From contig NZ_JAKNBL010000003.1 of NCBI RefSeq assembly GCF_022410535.1, positions 62,001-126,000 of the forward strand: a stretch of 64,000 nucleotides of DNA, read 5' to 3'. Positions 16,708 to 25,248 of the stretch are shown in pieces. This DNA is from Pelotomaculum terephthalicicum JT (GTDB lineage Bacteria > Bacillota > Desulfotomaculia > Desulfotomaculales > Pelotomaculaceae). A program made the position numbers and the translations under genes. The notes below the pieces were generated by a model. It was not told where the DNA came from and made no database searches. It saw only the letters and a list, made by a program, of their open reading frames with translations. Positions within the stretch are counted from its first letter, which is position 1; every line of letters starts with the position of its first letter.

Positions 16708-17403
16708 GTGTCCAATATCAAACTACTGATTGTTGATGATCACCAAATGATCCGTGAAGGTCTGGTCGCGATGCTGGGGCCAAGACAGGATATCGATATT
16801 ATCGGCTGCTGCTCGAACGCTGAAGAAGCGTTGGAATTCGTTACACGCCATATTCCCGATGTTATTCTCATGGACATAAAAATGCAAAAAATGAATGGCA
16901 TTGAAGCCACTCGTGAAATTACCTCCCTTGTACCCGGAATAAAAATAATTATGCTTACCATATTCGAAAACGCGGAGTCGGTCAGGCTTTCCCTGCAAGC
17001 CGGGGCGACCGGATATATGTTAAAGCAAGCTTCACAAGAAAAGCTTGCGGAAAGCATTAACCAGGTTTATCGCGGCAAAACGGTAATCGACCCGGTATTA
17101 ATCAATCAACTAATTAAGGACTACGCCCGGATAGCCCAAAATTCTTTTAACCTGCCACACCCACTAACAAAAGATGACAAAAGGAATTTTACTCTGAGGG
17201 AACATGAAATCCTCAAGCATTTAAGTCAGGGGTTGTCAAATAAAGAAATATCAGAAAAAACCCGCCTGGCCGTGAACACGGTAAAAGCTCACCTCCGCAA
17301 TATCTACCGTAAAATGGGCGTAAAAAGCCGTTCTCAAGTCATTTCGAAAATTATCAAGCAAAATGGAAATTTTAAAGCCCAGGAAAGGTCACTTTTCAGA
17401 TAA
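16708..17403 (+). CDS. NarL/LuxR-family response regulator
   Basis: A 231-residue two-domain regulator. The receiver (LLIVDDHQMIREGL at the N-terminus, phospho-acceptor Asp in LMDIKMQKMNG, switch Thr in MLTIF, Lys in MLKQAS) is followed by a LuxR-type helix-turn-helix (FTLREHEILKHLSQGLSNKE, then VNTVKAHLRNIYRKMGV). The GTG at 16708 follows GGGGGGTG and gives the standard start; an in-frame upstream extension has no family similarity. No histidine kinase is adjacent. Its 3' end overlaps the convergent rseC-like gene by 15 bases. The target genes are unknown. Confidence 0.9.
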   Translation: MSNIKLLIVDDHQMIREGLVAMLGPRQDIDIIGCCSNAEEALEFVTRHIPDVILMDIKMQKMNGIEATREITSLVPGIKIIMLTIFENAESVRLSLQAGATGYMLKQASQEKLAESINQVYRGKTVIDPVLINQLIKDYARIAQNSFNLPHPLTKDDKRNFTLREHEILKHLSQGLSNKEISEKTRLAVNTVKAHLRNIYRKMGVKSRSQVISKIIKQNGNFKAQERSLFR

Positions 17404-17820
17404 AACATCCGTAATAACCGGCATCACTTTTATTTTCGTCATAGACCTGTCAAAGTATTTTATATATAAAAGTGTCAGAACGAAAGCAGCGATACTTGCG
17501 CCAACCTCCCACAACAACACCGGGAATCCATACTTATGCGAGATCCACATACCTATTAAGAAACCCATAAAAGTTGTCAACAGAGGCAGCATGTAAACAA
17601 CAAAGGCCGCTTTTAACATATGCGCTTCAGATATCTGAATAATAACCCTCTGCCCCACCTTGGCATCAACGCGGTTGTAGGCATCCATGACCGTGGCCTT
17701 GTCCCCGGGACATGCCCCGCAACTGTCACAATCACTGTGCCTGCTCGCCCGCACCTTCGCTATTTTGCCATCCATAGTGATAATAATACCTTCCGCTTCC
17801 TTTTTCACTTGCCTCGCCAT
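17389..17820 (-). CDS. RseC/MucC family (SoxR-reducing system) protein
   Basis: A 143-residue membrane protein: a cytoplasmic N-terminal beta domain with the four-Cys motif CDSCGACPGD (one Cys is the D-preceding position at about 30), then two membrane spans (about residues 70-92 and 100-122). The family is regularly found in or next to rnf loci, where it is thought to help assembly or redox sensing. It is the last gene of the leftward rnf-associated series; 159 bases with an inverted repeat separate it from the Gx-transporter gene. Confidence 0.85.
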   Translation of the reverse strand: MARQVKKEAEGIIITMDGKIAKVRASRHSDCDSCGACPGDKATVMDAYNRVDAKVGQRVIIQISEAHMLKAAFVVYMLPLLTTFMGFLIGMWISHKYGFPVLLWEVGASIAAFVLTLLYIKYFDRSMTKIKVMPVITDVLSEK

Positions 17821-17836
17821 CCCGTCTCTAAGTATT

Positions 17837-17970
17837 CAGAATCCAGGAGTCAGTAGTCAGAATAAATTTAAGGCAATATTTTATGGCTTATTTTCAGGTT
17901 CTCAGGGGCAGTAATCAGCATTCAGGAGAATATATGGGCGGTAAACGATTGACTCCTGACTCCTCAGTAT
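17837..17970. repeat. Short inverted repeat spanning an intergenic gap
   Basis: CCAGGAGTCAGTAGTCAG near 17843-17860 is mirrored by GACTCCTGACTCC near 17951-17963, with a further degenerate copy (CAGGGGCAGTAATCAGC) near 17903. The pattern looks like a small dispersed intergenic repeat, about 130 bases end to end, without any coding capacity. Confidence 0.4.
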
Positions 17971-17979
17971 TACCAACGC

Positions 17980-18438
17980 TCAAATCATCCTATTACCCAA
18001 GGACTTGTATAACTGCTTTGTCACGATACCAACAAAGTAACCAGTTATTATAGCAGATATCATGAGTACAGGTAAAATAACGTAAACAGAAAAATTATGA
18101 ACCACCAAACCGGCTACAAACAATTGGCCTATATTATGAAACACGGCGCCAACCATACTTATGATGACAATACTGACGTGTTTATTTAAGTATTTCCACA
18201 TGAGCACCATAACCAAAATACTTAGCATGCCCCCGGTGATGCTGAACAAAAAACTTACCGGATTGCCTCCCACCAAAGCCCCCAGGAAACATCTGACAGC
18301 GACAATTATTATAGCGTCCTTGCTTCCCAACATCATTATAGACAATAAAGTCATGATATTGGCCAAGCCCAGTTTAATGCCGGGAGTTGCGCCGGGAATA
18401 ACAATTGCTCTTTCGATAATGTTTAAAACGGTGGCCAT
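17980..18438 (-). CDS. Gx transporter/HepPP-synthase component I family membrane protein
   Basis: A 152-residue hydrophobic protein with four to five membrane spans and the family signature VIPGATPGIKLGLANIMTLL. Family members at rnf loci precede or follow NusG-II and ApbE genes and are annotated as Gx transporters or heptaprenyl-diphosphate synthase component I; the true function is unclear. The ATG at 18438 starts inside the first span. The in-frame sequence continues upstream as GFNIYNTRRITYISVFIA, matching the family's normal N-terminus, but is preceded by TGA right after ATG AAG (18493-18501). So the gene may use a non-standard start, or carry an early stop. Confidence 0.75.
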   Translation of the reverse strand: MATVLNIIERAIVIPGATPGIKLGLANIMTLLSIMMLGSKDAIIIVAVRCFLGALVGGNPVSFLFSITGGMLSILVMVLMWKYLNKHVSIVIISMVGAVFHNIGQLFVAGLVVHNFSVYVILPVLMISAIITGYFVGIVTKQLYKSLGNRMI

Positions 18439-18508
18439 GGCGATAAAAACAGAAATATACGTAATACGCCTTGTATTATATATATTAAACCCTCACTTCA
18501 TTTGACAC

Positions 18509-18889
18509 TCAGTAGGAAATGGCGTCCACCTTATTAGATTTTCCTTTAACGGCAATATTAAACTTATTCGGCACACATACGGCTATCTGGCCGGGCTGGC
18601 TGATCCATCCCGCTCTAACACATATTTGATTGGGACAGTCGGCCTCTTTAATCCTGGCTCTTCCGTTTTCAATTTCAACCACGTTATAATGCCCGTCCGC
18701 GTTAACTATTTTAATTTCCTCAGTGATCGCCTCAGACAAATTTATTGTCTGGTATAACTGGCCGTCTGCGTATATCTCCAGTCTCAGTTCCCCCTCCGTC
18801 ATCTGGCGCCGCACCAGATGCGACACTCCAAAACTAATCAGCACCAGCGCCAGGAGTCCTGCCATAATGTAATAATTAAGGTTTTTCAT
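18509..18889 (-). CDS. NusG domain II-containing protein
   Basis: A 126-residue protein with one N-terminal membrane span (YYIMAGLLALVLISFGVSHL) and an extracytoplasmic NusG-II domain containing the paired motif DCPNQICVRAGWISQPGQ and a third Cys in IAVCVP. The family is a standard neighbour of Rnf and ApbE genes and may help flavin transfer or assembly outside the membrane. The ATG at 18889 follows GGTGAGG; a GTG 12 bases earlier is possible. It ends 8 bases before the ATG-AAG-TGA at the head of the next gene. Confidence 0.88.
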   Translation of the reverse strand: MKNLNYYIMAGLLALVLISFGVSHLVRRQMTEGELRLEIYADGQLYQTINLSEAITEEIKIVNADGHYNVVEIENGRARIKEADCPNQICVRAGWISQPGQIAVCVPNKFNIAVKGKSNKVDAISY

Positions 18890-18950
18890 GAACCTCACCA
18901 AGCATCATTTTTCACTGCTATATTTTAATGAACCAGCGCAATTTCCAATT

Positions 18951-20015
18951 TTATTTCTGATTGATAATCTGATAATCGCCACCGCCGGTGAATTCCAATT
19001 GATTCGCTAAATTATCGGTGAATGTCACTTGCTTATCCGCGTTGACAAAGATGGCCCCAACGCCTTGAATACCTTTGGCAAAACTCATCCCGCGCTGCTG
19101 ACCCAGCACAAATAACGGTTTATTCAAAATATCGGCGTCGGTGGATGATTCTGCCACTACTGTGGTTTGTATTAAATCTCTGGCCTGTTTCCCGGTGGAT
19201 GGATCGATAAGGTGGGAGTAACGGACACCTCCCTGTTCGAAATACCTCTCGTAATCACCTGATGTTACTACCGATGTGTCTTTTACCGACAATACGGCGA
19301 TAAGTTTTTCCCCGTCGCGCGGATCCCGGACACCAACACGCCACGGTGAGCCGTCCGGCCTGGCGCCCAAAGCATATACATTTCCCCCGGCATTGATTAT
19401 AGCATGTTTTATGCCTAATTCCCTGAGAATCTTGGCAGCTTCTTCCGTGGCATAGCCCTTGGCGACACCGCCAAAATCCAAACTCATGCCTGGTTTTTGC
19501 AAATATACCGTTCCATTATCTGCATCAACTATGACTTTCCTGTAGTCTACCAAGCTCAGCGCCTTCTTAATCTGCTCGTCGGAGGGAACGTGCTGTTCGT
19601 CTTTTCCAAAACCCCACAGGTCCATAATTGGTCCAACTGTAATATCAAATGAACCGCCGGACAACTGTGCATAATAAAGTGAGCGCTGAACAATGTTGAG
19701 GGTATCGCTGCCAACCTGAACGGGCTTGATCCCGGCATTTTCGTTGATCCTGATCACATCGCTGGACGCAGAAGTATTTTTCCCTTCTTTGGGAAACCTG
19801 TCAGTTAAATCATTAATCCTTTTAAATTCGGCAAACGCTTTATCCAAAGCTTCCTTTCCGCTCTGCTTATCATCACTGTATACAGTTACCTGGACCAAAG
19901 TATCCATAACGAATTTTTCATCACTAAACTCCTGCAATTGCGCAGAATTCAGCTTACAGCCAGAACAAGCGAAAAGAATAAATAGTAAGCTTATAACCAG
20001 ACTCCAACGCTTCAA
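18951..20015 (-). CDS. apbE: FAD:protein FMN transferase (ApbE lipoprotein)
   Basis: A 354-residue lipoprotein: signal peptide MKRWSLVISLLFILF with lipobox ACSGC, then the ApbE domain with FVMDTLVQVTVYS, FDITVGPIMDLWGFG, SLDFGGVAKGYATEEA, AIINAGGNVYALG and SGDYERYFEQGGVRYSHLID. ApbE attaches FMN through a phosphodiester bond to Thr in S/T-G-A-T motifs of secreted or membrane flavoproteins. Its substrates here should be RnfG and RnfD, encoded upstream. It is 268 bases from rnfB with no clear terminator between, so co-expression is likely. Confidence 0.95.
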   Translation of the reverse strand: MKRWSLVISLLFILFACSGCKLNSAQLQEFSDEKFVMDTLVQVTVYSDDKQSGKEALDKAFAEFKRINDLTDRFPKEGKNTSASSDVIRINENAGIKPVQVGSDTLNIVQRSLYYAQLSGGSFDITVGPIMDLWGFGKDEQHVPSDEQIKKALSLVDYRKVIVDADNGTVYLQKPGMSLDFGGVAKGYATEEAAKILRELGIKHAIINAGGNVYALGARPDGSPWRVGVRDPRDGEKLIAVLSVKDTSVVTSGDYERYFEQGGVRYSHLIDPSTGKQARDLIQTTVVAESSTDADILNKPLFVLGQQRGMSFAKGIQGVGAIFVNADKQVTFTDNLANQLEFTGGGDYQIINQK

Positions 20016-20283
20016 TTATTTTTACACCTCACAAAAATTGAGCTTCTTTCCCCAAAACCCCGGTTTCTGCCGTCACGTGGAAGCCTTTCTCTTGGCCGAA
20101 GCAAAAACTGCATAAGCTGTGTTATTTTGTCCGGAGCAGCTTTTTAATATGCCGCACAATACAAGATGGTGTAGTCCGCACTTTTAAAGTTTGTATGCTC
20201 TAAGTAGCGCAAACTACACCAACAATAATATAGTTGTCCAAAAAACATTTGGATAATCTCGTATAATTAAGTTGATATCTTAA

Positions 20284-21120
20284 TTATACCGCAACTTTTT
20301 CCGCAGCAGAACCCTTTACAACAGCTTCAATCGCTTTTGTGGGACATTTAGCAATGCATGTCGGATTATCGCACTTTTCAATACATATCTTGTGGTCAAC
20401 TACTGCAAGGCTGTTCTGTATTTTGATTGCGTCATGCTCACAGTTCTTCTTACACAGGCCGCAGCCCAGGCAGGCAGCCGAGCAGTTTTTCTTGGCGACG
20501 GCCCCTTTATCTTTTGAGTTGCAATTAACACTGACTTTCGCGCCGATTAACAGCATTTGAATAACACCCTTGGGGCAGACAGATTCACACTTGCCGCAAC
20601 CAGTGCACTTTTCCGGATCAACATAGGGAAGGCCGCTGGGCAGCATTGTCATCGCACCGAAAGGACAGTTCTTTACGCATGTCCCAAACCCGAGACAGCC
20701 GTATTGGCAGTTTTTCTGACCGCCTTGCAGCAAATTCGCCGCCGCGCAATCTTCAATTCCTCCATACTGGTACTTTATGACAGCTATTCCGGGGGAACCG
20801 GAGCACCTGACATGAGCGATTCTGGGTTCTATTTCCGCAGCAGCTTTGCCGGTCAACTCACCCACAATTTTTGCCACAGGAGCTTTACCGGGAACACACA
20901 GGTTCGGAGGCACATCTGCATTCAATACCACAGCTTCCGCATAGGCCATACATCCGGCATAACCGCAGGCGCCGCACTGGCCCTTTGGCAGTGCATCCTC
21001 AACCAAGTGTATCAATGGGTTTACTTCAATTGCAAACTTTTTATTCGCAAATGCGAGAATCAAACCAAAAACCACTCCCGTAAGCAGCATGACTACCAAA
21101 ACCATTAGAGCAATTTGCAT
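20284..21120 (-). CDS. rnfB: Rnf complex subunit RnfB
   Basis: A 278-residue ferredoxin-type subunit. An N-terminal membrane helix (residues 4-24) is followed by the [4Fe-4S] domain with CGACGYAGCMAYAEAV and further Cys, then four ferredoxin-type clusters: CSYG-type region QYGCLGFGTCVKNCPFGAM, CTGCGKCESVCPKGV, CLGCGLCKKNCEHDAI and CIEKCDNPTCIAKCP. RnfB takes electrons from reduced ferredoxin at the cytoplasmic side. It is the last gene of the rnfCDGEAB order typical of Firmicutes, 24 bases after rnfA. Confidence 0.96.
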   Translation of the reverse strand: MQIALMVLVVMLLTGVVFGLILAFANKKFAIEVNPLIHLVEDALPKGQCGACGYAGCMAYAEAVVLNADVPPNLCVPGKAPVAKIVGELTGKAAAEIEPRIAHVRCSGSPGIAVIKYQYGGIEDCAAANLLQGGQKNCQYGCLGFGTCVKNCPFGAMTMLPSGLPYVDPEKCTGCGKCESVCPKGVIQMLLIGAKVSVNCNSKDKGAVAKKNCSAACLGCGLCKKNCEHDAIKIQNSLAVVDHKICIEKCDNPTCIAKCPTKAIEAVVKGSAAEKVAV

Positions 21121-21144
21121 TAACTCACATCTCCTTTCCAGATG

Positions 21145-21723
21145 TTATAGAGATATCATGCCTGAAAAACCAAGGAAGGACAGCGCCAGCATACCCGCCA
21201 GAATAAAAGCCACCCCTAAACCTTCCAGCGGCTTCGGCACATCGGCCAGTCTCAGCTTTTCCCTCAAACTTGCCATCAGGACAAGGGCTACGCCGAAACC
21301 TGCTCCGGATCCAATAGCGTGAACAATACTTTTAGCCAATGAGAAACTGGACTCAACATTTAAAAGGGGCACACTAAGCACCACACAGTTAGTAGCGATT
21401 AACAGAAGGTAAACCCCCCACATATTGTATAGAGCCGGCGCATGCTTCTTAATAATCATCTCTAATAACTGCACAAAGGAGGCGATTAGCAGAACAAAAA
21501 CAACAGTTGTCAGAAATGTTAATTTAAACGGCACTAAAACATAAGTGTAAACCAGCCAGGCCATTATCGAACTAAGAGTCATAACCGCCGTAACCGCCAT
21601 GCCCATGCCTACAGACGCGTTTACGTTTTTGGAAACGCCAAAGAATATGCACAGGCCTAAAAATCTTGTCAAAACAAAGTTGTTCACAATTACTGCACTA
21701 ATAAAAAGTGTTAAATATTCCAC
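21145..21723 (-). CDS. rnfA: Rnf complex subunit RnfA
   Basis: A 192-residue integral membrane protein with six predicted spans, normal for RnfA/NqrE. It starts MEYLTLFISAVIVNNFVLTR with the conserved NNFVLxRFLGLC block, whose Cys helps hold the membrane-embedded iron-sulfur centre together with RnfE. A second conserved stretch, LLIATNCVVLSVPLLN, carries the matching Cys. Together with RnfE it forms the ion-translocating core. It follows rnfE by 14 bases. Confidence 0.96.
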   Translation of the reverse strand: MEYLTLFISAVIVNNFVLTRFLGLCIFFGVSKNVNASVGMGMAVTAVMTLSSIMAWLVYTYVLVPFKLTFLTTVVFVLLIASFVQLLEMIIKKHAPALYNMWGVYLLLIATNCVVLSVPLLNVESSFSLAKSIVHAIGSGAGFGVALVLMASLREKLRLADVPKPLEGLGVAFILAGMLALSFLGFSGMISL

Positions 21724-21737
21724 AATGCTCCCCCTCC

Positions 21738-22346
21738 CTAAGCCTTGGATTTTTCAATATGCTGGACCAACATTTTACATCCCGCAACCAGATAACCAAT
21801 TAGGATAAAAGCGCCTGCGGGCAGGACTAGCATTAGCGGAGCGTTGTATGAAGCGGGCATGACCTGAATGCCTAAGAATGTGCCGCTTCCAATGATTTCA
21901 CGGATAGCTCCGATTATCAACATGGCAATGAGGAAACCGGTCCCCATTCCCAGACCGTCAAAAAACGAACGGATAACACCGTTCTTGGAGGCAAAAACCT
22001 CCGCCCTCGCCAGAATTATGGCAAAAACCACAACAAGCGCCAAATAAATACCCAAGGCTTTATAAAGATCCGGCAAATATGCCTGCAATACCAACTGAGC
22101 CACAGTAACTATAGTGGCGATAGAGACAATATATACGGGAACACGCACTTTGGGGTTAACAAGATTTCTGACTATGGAAACGACTGTATTGTTGGCAGTA
22201 ATCACAAACATGACGGTCAAGCCCATGGTTAGAGAAACAATTACAGAACTGGTAACTGCCAGCGCGGGGCAAAGGCTTAGCGCCAGGACAAAAATTGGGT
22301 TCTCCAATATTAATCCTTTATTAAATATACTCCATAATTCTTTCAT
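21738..22346 (-). CDS. rnfE: Rnf complex subunit RnfE
   Basis: A 202-residue membrane protein with six spans, homologous to RnfA. It starts MKELWSIFNKGLILENPIFV and carries LALSLCPALAVTSSVIVSLT, the conserved Cys-containing helix that pairs with RnfA. RnfA and RnfE have inverted topology and form the channel core for Na+ or H+. It follows rnfG by 2 bases; the final K-rich tail is normal. Confidence 0.96.
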   Translation of the reverse strand: MKELWSIFNKGLILENPIFVLALSLCPALAVTSSVIVSLTMGLTVMFVITANNTVVSIVRNLVNPKVRVPVYIVSIATIVTVAQLVLQAYLPDLYKALGIYLALVVVFAIILARAEVFASKNGVIRSFFDGLGMGTGFLIAMLIIGAIREIIGSGTFLGIQVMPASYNAPLMLVLPAGAFILIGYLVAGCKMLVQHIEKSKA

Positions 22347-22348
22347 AA

Positions 22349-22912
22349 TTATTTCCCCCCTGTAAACTCTACAACTTCTTCGACCGCTTTTTTAACACCG
22401 TTAGTTACGGCTCTCGAAGAGATTGTAGCGCCAGTCATAGCCTGCACGTTCTCTTTGTCGGAAGGATCTTTCACAACCTGCAGATTTTCAATCTTCTTTC
22501 CGATAAGCTGGCTCTTAAAAGGATCCTTCCCCCCCTTGTCTCCAAGGCCAGGAGTTTCGTTGTGTTTGATGATGTCATAATTAAGCACTTTCCCCTCGCT
22601 TGTTACAGCCACGAGAAACTGTATAGGTCCTCCAAAACCTTTGCTTTCTGACGGCACTACATACGCTATGGTTTTTCCGCCTTTTTCCGCTTTATACCAG
22701 CCCTCATGGCCTTCTACCGGATTAAATTTATCCGCGTCCTGGACCAGGGCTTGCATCGCGGCGTTTTTCATATCTACAGCCTTTTGTGCCGCCGCGTCGG
22801 CTGTTGTATAGTAAACACCGGCAATTATTAACCCTGAAACTAAACAGGTCATGGCCAGGTTAAACGCGATTTTAAAGATGCTGTTGCTATTTTCATCACT
22901 GTGCCCGGACAT
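22349..22912 (-). CDS. rnfG: Rnf complex subunit RnfG (covalent flavoprotein)
   Basis: A 187-residue protein with one N-terminal membrane anchor (LAMTCLVSGLIIAGVYYTT) and an extracytoplasmic FMN-binding domain. MTGATISSRAV near the C-terminus holds the Thr to which ApbE attaches FMN. The blocks YVVPSESKGFGGPIQFLVAV and ETPGLGDKG are typical. RnfG passes electrons between the membrane FeS centre and RnfD. It follows rnfD by 4 bases. Confidence 0.96.
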   Translation of the reverse strand: MSGHSDENSNSIFKIAFNLAMTCLVSGLIIAGVYYTTADAAAQKAVDMKNAAMQALVQDADKFNPVEGHEGWYKAEKGGKTIAYVVPSESKGFGGPIQFLVAVTSEGKVLNYDIIKHNETPGLGDKGGKDPFKSQLIGKKIENLQVVKDPSDKENVQAMTGATISSRAVTNGVKKAVEEVVEFTGGK

Positions 22913-22916
22913 TTAA

Positions 22917-23912
22917 TTACCTCCTTGCTCCAAATTTTTTCGGCGTAACAAAGCGGTCAATCAAAGGCGTAACGCAGTTCATTAAAAGAATGGAATAACA
23001 TACGCCTTCGGGATATCCGCCTTTTAAACGAATAAGGACGGTTAGCAGACCGGCGCCTAAGGCAAAAATAATTTGTCCCTTGCGGGTGATGGGAATGGTA
23101 ACCATGTCGGTTGCCATAAAGAAGGCACCTATAATCAGTCCACCGGCCAACATGTGGAATACCGCGTCTCCCGTAAATAATCCGGACGGCCCGAATACCC
23201 AGGTTAAGATTCCTACCGTACCGATCATCACCACAGGGACTTCCCATTTTATATAACCTTTATAGATCAGGAAAAGGCCTCCAAGTATAAGCAAAACTGC
23301 GGAAGTTTCACCGATACTGCCGTTGCGCATGCCTAAAAACATCGCTTTGTACATATTGGGGGCATCGCCGAACGTTTCAATTAATTTGGCGTATCCCTGC
23401 TGTTTTAAAATATTCAGCGGGGTGGCGCTGGAAACCACATCAACTGGTGTGGTCATTTTTGTCCATGTGGTCATGGCCACAGGCCATGACACCATTAACG
23501 CGGCGCGGCCGATGTGCGCCGGGTTGAATATGTTGTACCCAAGGCCGCCCAAGGATTGTTTGGCAACGGCAATAGCCAAAAACGACCCGAATGCGGTCAT
23601 ATACCATGGAAGATTGGGAGGAAGACACATAGCTAGTAAAAGTCCGGTTAAAACTGCGCTGCCGTCCTTTATTGTCACTTCTTTTTTTCTAATTATTTGT
23701 ACTAAATATTCAGTTGCGACCGCCGATACGACTCCCACCAGCATGGTGATTATGGCGGGCATACCGAAGTACCAGGCGGCGAAAATTACTGCCGGCACCA
23801 ATGCCGCGTTCACCGACCACATTATTTTTGGGATGGATTCACTTGAGGTTATGTGTGGCGACGGCGAAACAGTGAGAAGGTTCATTTTTAAACTTTCTTC
23901 GTTAACTGCCAT
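22917..23912 (-). CDS. rnfD: Rnf complex subunit RnfD (covalent flavoprotein)
   Basis: A 331-residue membrane protein with about ten spans. The start ATG at 23912 lies one base after the rnfC stop (TAGAATG), with AAGGTGG in the end of rnfC as ribosome site; a longer upstream frame overlapping rnfC is not needed. SSATPLNIL contains the Thr modified with FMN. The conserved LAMCLPPNLPWYMTAFGSF and GGLGYNIFNPAHIGRA blocks match RnfD/NqrB. Confidence 0.95.
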   Translation of the reverse strand: MAVNEESLKMNLLTVSPSPHITSSESIPKIMWSVNAALVPAVIFAAWYFGMPAIITMLVGVVSAVATEYLVQIIRKKEVTIKDGSAVLTGLLLAMCLPPNLPWYMTAFGSFLAIAVAKQSLGGLGYNIFNPAHIGRAALMVSWPVAMTTWTKMTTPVDVVSSATPLNILKQQGYAKLIETFGDAPNMYKAMFLGMRNGSIGETSAVLLILGGLFLIYKGYIKWEVPVVMIGTVGILTWVFGPSGLFTGDAVFHMLAGGLIIGAFFMATDMVTIPITRKGQIIFALGAGLLTVLIRLKGGYPEGVCYSILLMNCVTPLIDRFVTPKKFGARR

Positions 23913-23913
23913 T

Positions 23914-25248
23914 CTATACAGCCACCTTTGCTTGTTCTTTTTGTGCCTGGATTGCATTTTGCGCTTTGGCATACCTGATGTACTGAACTATTTTACGTTT
24001 GGCCGGGCATACATAAACACAACTGCCGCATTCCATGCAGTCCAGCAAATCATACTCTTCTTTTGCTTCCACGTACAACTGGCGCTCACCCAGAACACTA
24101 AGCATGCTTGGATTCAATCCCATCGGGCATGCTTCCACACAGCGGCCGCAGTGGATACATGCGGATTCCTTATCGTAATTGACATCCTTTTTACTCAGGA
24201 ACAAGATGCCGGAAGTTCCTTTAATCACCGGAACATCCATGGTAGATTGAGCAAAGCCCATCATGGGCCCGCCATTAATTATTTTAACTAGTTCGCCGCT
24301 GAGGCCTCCGCAGCAACTCAGCGCGTCGGCGAATGTACTACCTACTCTCATCAGCAGGTTCTTGGGTTCTTTAACAGCGCTCCCACTGACGGTAACCACT
24401 CTTTCAATCAAAGGTATCCCTTTAGTCGCCGCGTCACTGATCGCGACCACGGTGCCGACATTCTGCACCACAGTGCCGACATCCATCGGCAGCCCGCCTG
24501 AAGGAACCTCGCGTCCGGTCAACACTTTGATGAGCATCTTTTCGGCACCCTGCGGATATTTTGTGGGAAGAGCCATAACTTTAACCTGGGTGCCGTTAAA
24601 AGCGTTCTGCAAAGCTTTTACCGCGTCAGGCTTATTGTCTTCAACGCCAACATAGCCGGTGCTCACGCCAAGCACCTTCATGGTAATTTTTACACCGGTT
24701 ACTATTCTCTCCGTGTACTCGAGCATTGCCCTGTAATCAGCCGTCAGAAACGGTTCACATTCAGCCGCGTTTAAGATAAAAGTGTCGATTTTCTTATCCG
24801 GCGGCGGCGCCAATTTTACATGAGTGGGGAAAGTAGCTCCGCCCATTCCCACTATTCCGGCCTCCCGGATAATCCCCGACAGCTCTTTTGCATCGAGTTT
24901 TTCCCATTGCCTTTGCACCGGAATTCCTTCAACCCATTCATCCAGACCATCATTTTCTATGACTATGGACATACAGCTTCCGAACACTGAATGCGGATAA
25001 TCCGCGATCTCCACAACCTTGCCAGAAATGGAAGCATGTACGTTACCGGATACAAAAGCGTCGGATTGTGCGATCAATTGGCCTTTTTTTACCGTGTCAC
25101 CTTTTTTTACAATCGGTGAAACCGGTGCTCCAATGTGCTGCCTCAAAGGTATAATCACCTTTGCCGGAAGAGGCGCCGTTTCAATCGGCTTGGCAGCGGT
25201 ATACTTTTTGCTGTCATCAGGATGCACTCCTCCATGAAAACTCTTCAT
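23914..25248 (-). CDS. rnfC: Rnf complex subunit RnfC
   Basis: A 444-residue cytoplasmic subunit and first gene of the rnf operon. Order: N-terminal barrel-like domain (HPDDSKKYTAAKPIETAPLP), FMN/NADH-binding Rossmann part (GMGGATFPTHVKLAPP, NAAECEPFLTADYRAM), an SLBB domain, and two [4Fe-4S] motifs CIHCGRCVEACPMGL and CMECGSCVYVCPAKR. RnfC is the NADH-reactive subunit; NAD+ is reduced here by electrons from ferredoxin, or the reverse when the ion gradient drives ferredoxin reduction, which a syntroph would need. GGGGGGAAG precedes the ATG. Confidence 0.96.
   Translation of the reverse strand: MKSFHGGVHPDDSKKYTAAKPIETAPLPAKVIIPLRQHIGAPVSPIVKKGDTVKKGQLIAQSDAFVSGNVHASISGKVVEIADYPHSVFGSCMSIVIENDGLDEWVEGIPVQRQWEKLDAKELSGIIREAGIVGMGGATFPTHVKLAPPPDKKIDTFILNAAECEPFLTADYRAMLEYTERIVTGVKITMKVLGVSTGYVGVEDNKPDAVKALQNAFNGTQVKVMALPTKYPQGAEKMLIKVLTGREVPSGGLPMDVGTVVQNVGTVVAISDAATKGIPLIERVVTVSGSAVKEPKNLLMRVGSTFADALSCCGGLSGELVKIINGGPMMGFAQSTMDVPVIKGTSGILFLSKKDVNYDKESACIHCGRCVEACPMGLNPSMLSVLGERQLYVEAKEEYDLLDCMECGSCVYVCPAKRKIVQYIRYAKAQNAIQAQKEQAKVAV

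Noticed and set aside
16512-16736. 74-codon ORF overlapping the LuxR-type regulator
   Set aside because: It has only a weak ribosome site and no family resemblance, and its second half lies in the wrong frame of the regulator start. The 16440-16707 gap is treated as non-coding.
23323-24291. 322-codon plus-strand ORF opposite rnfD/rnfC
   Set aside because: Antisense to two intact Rnf genes with clear motifs and no ribosome site.
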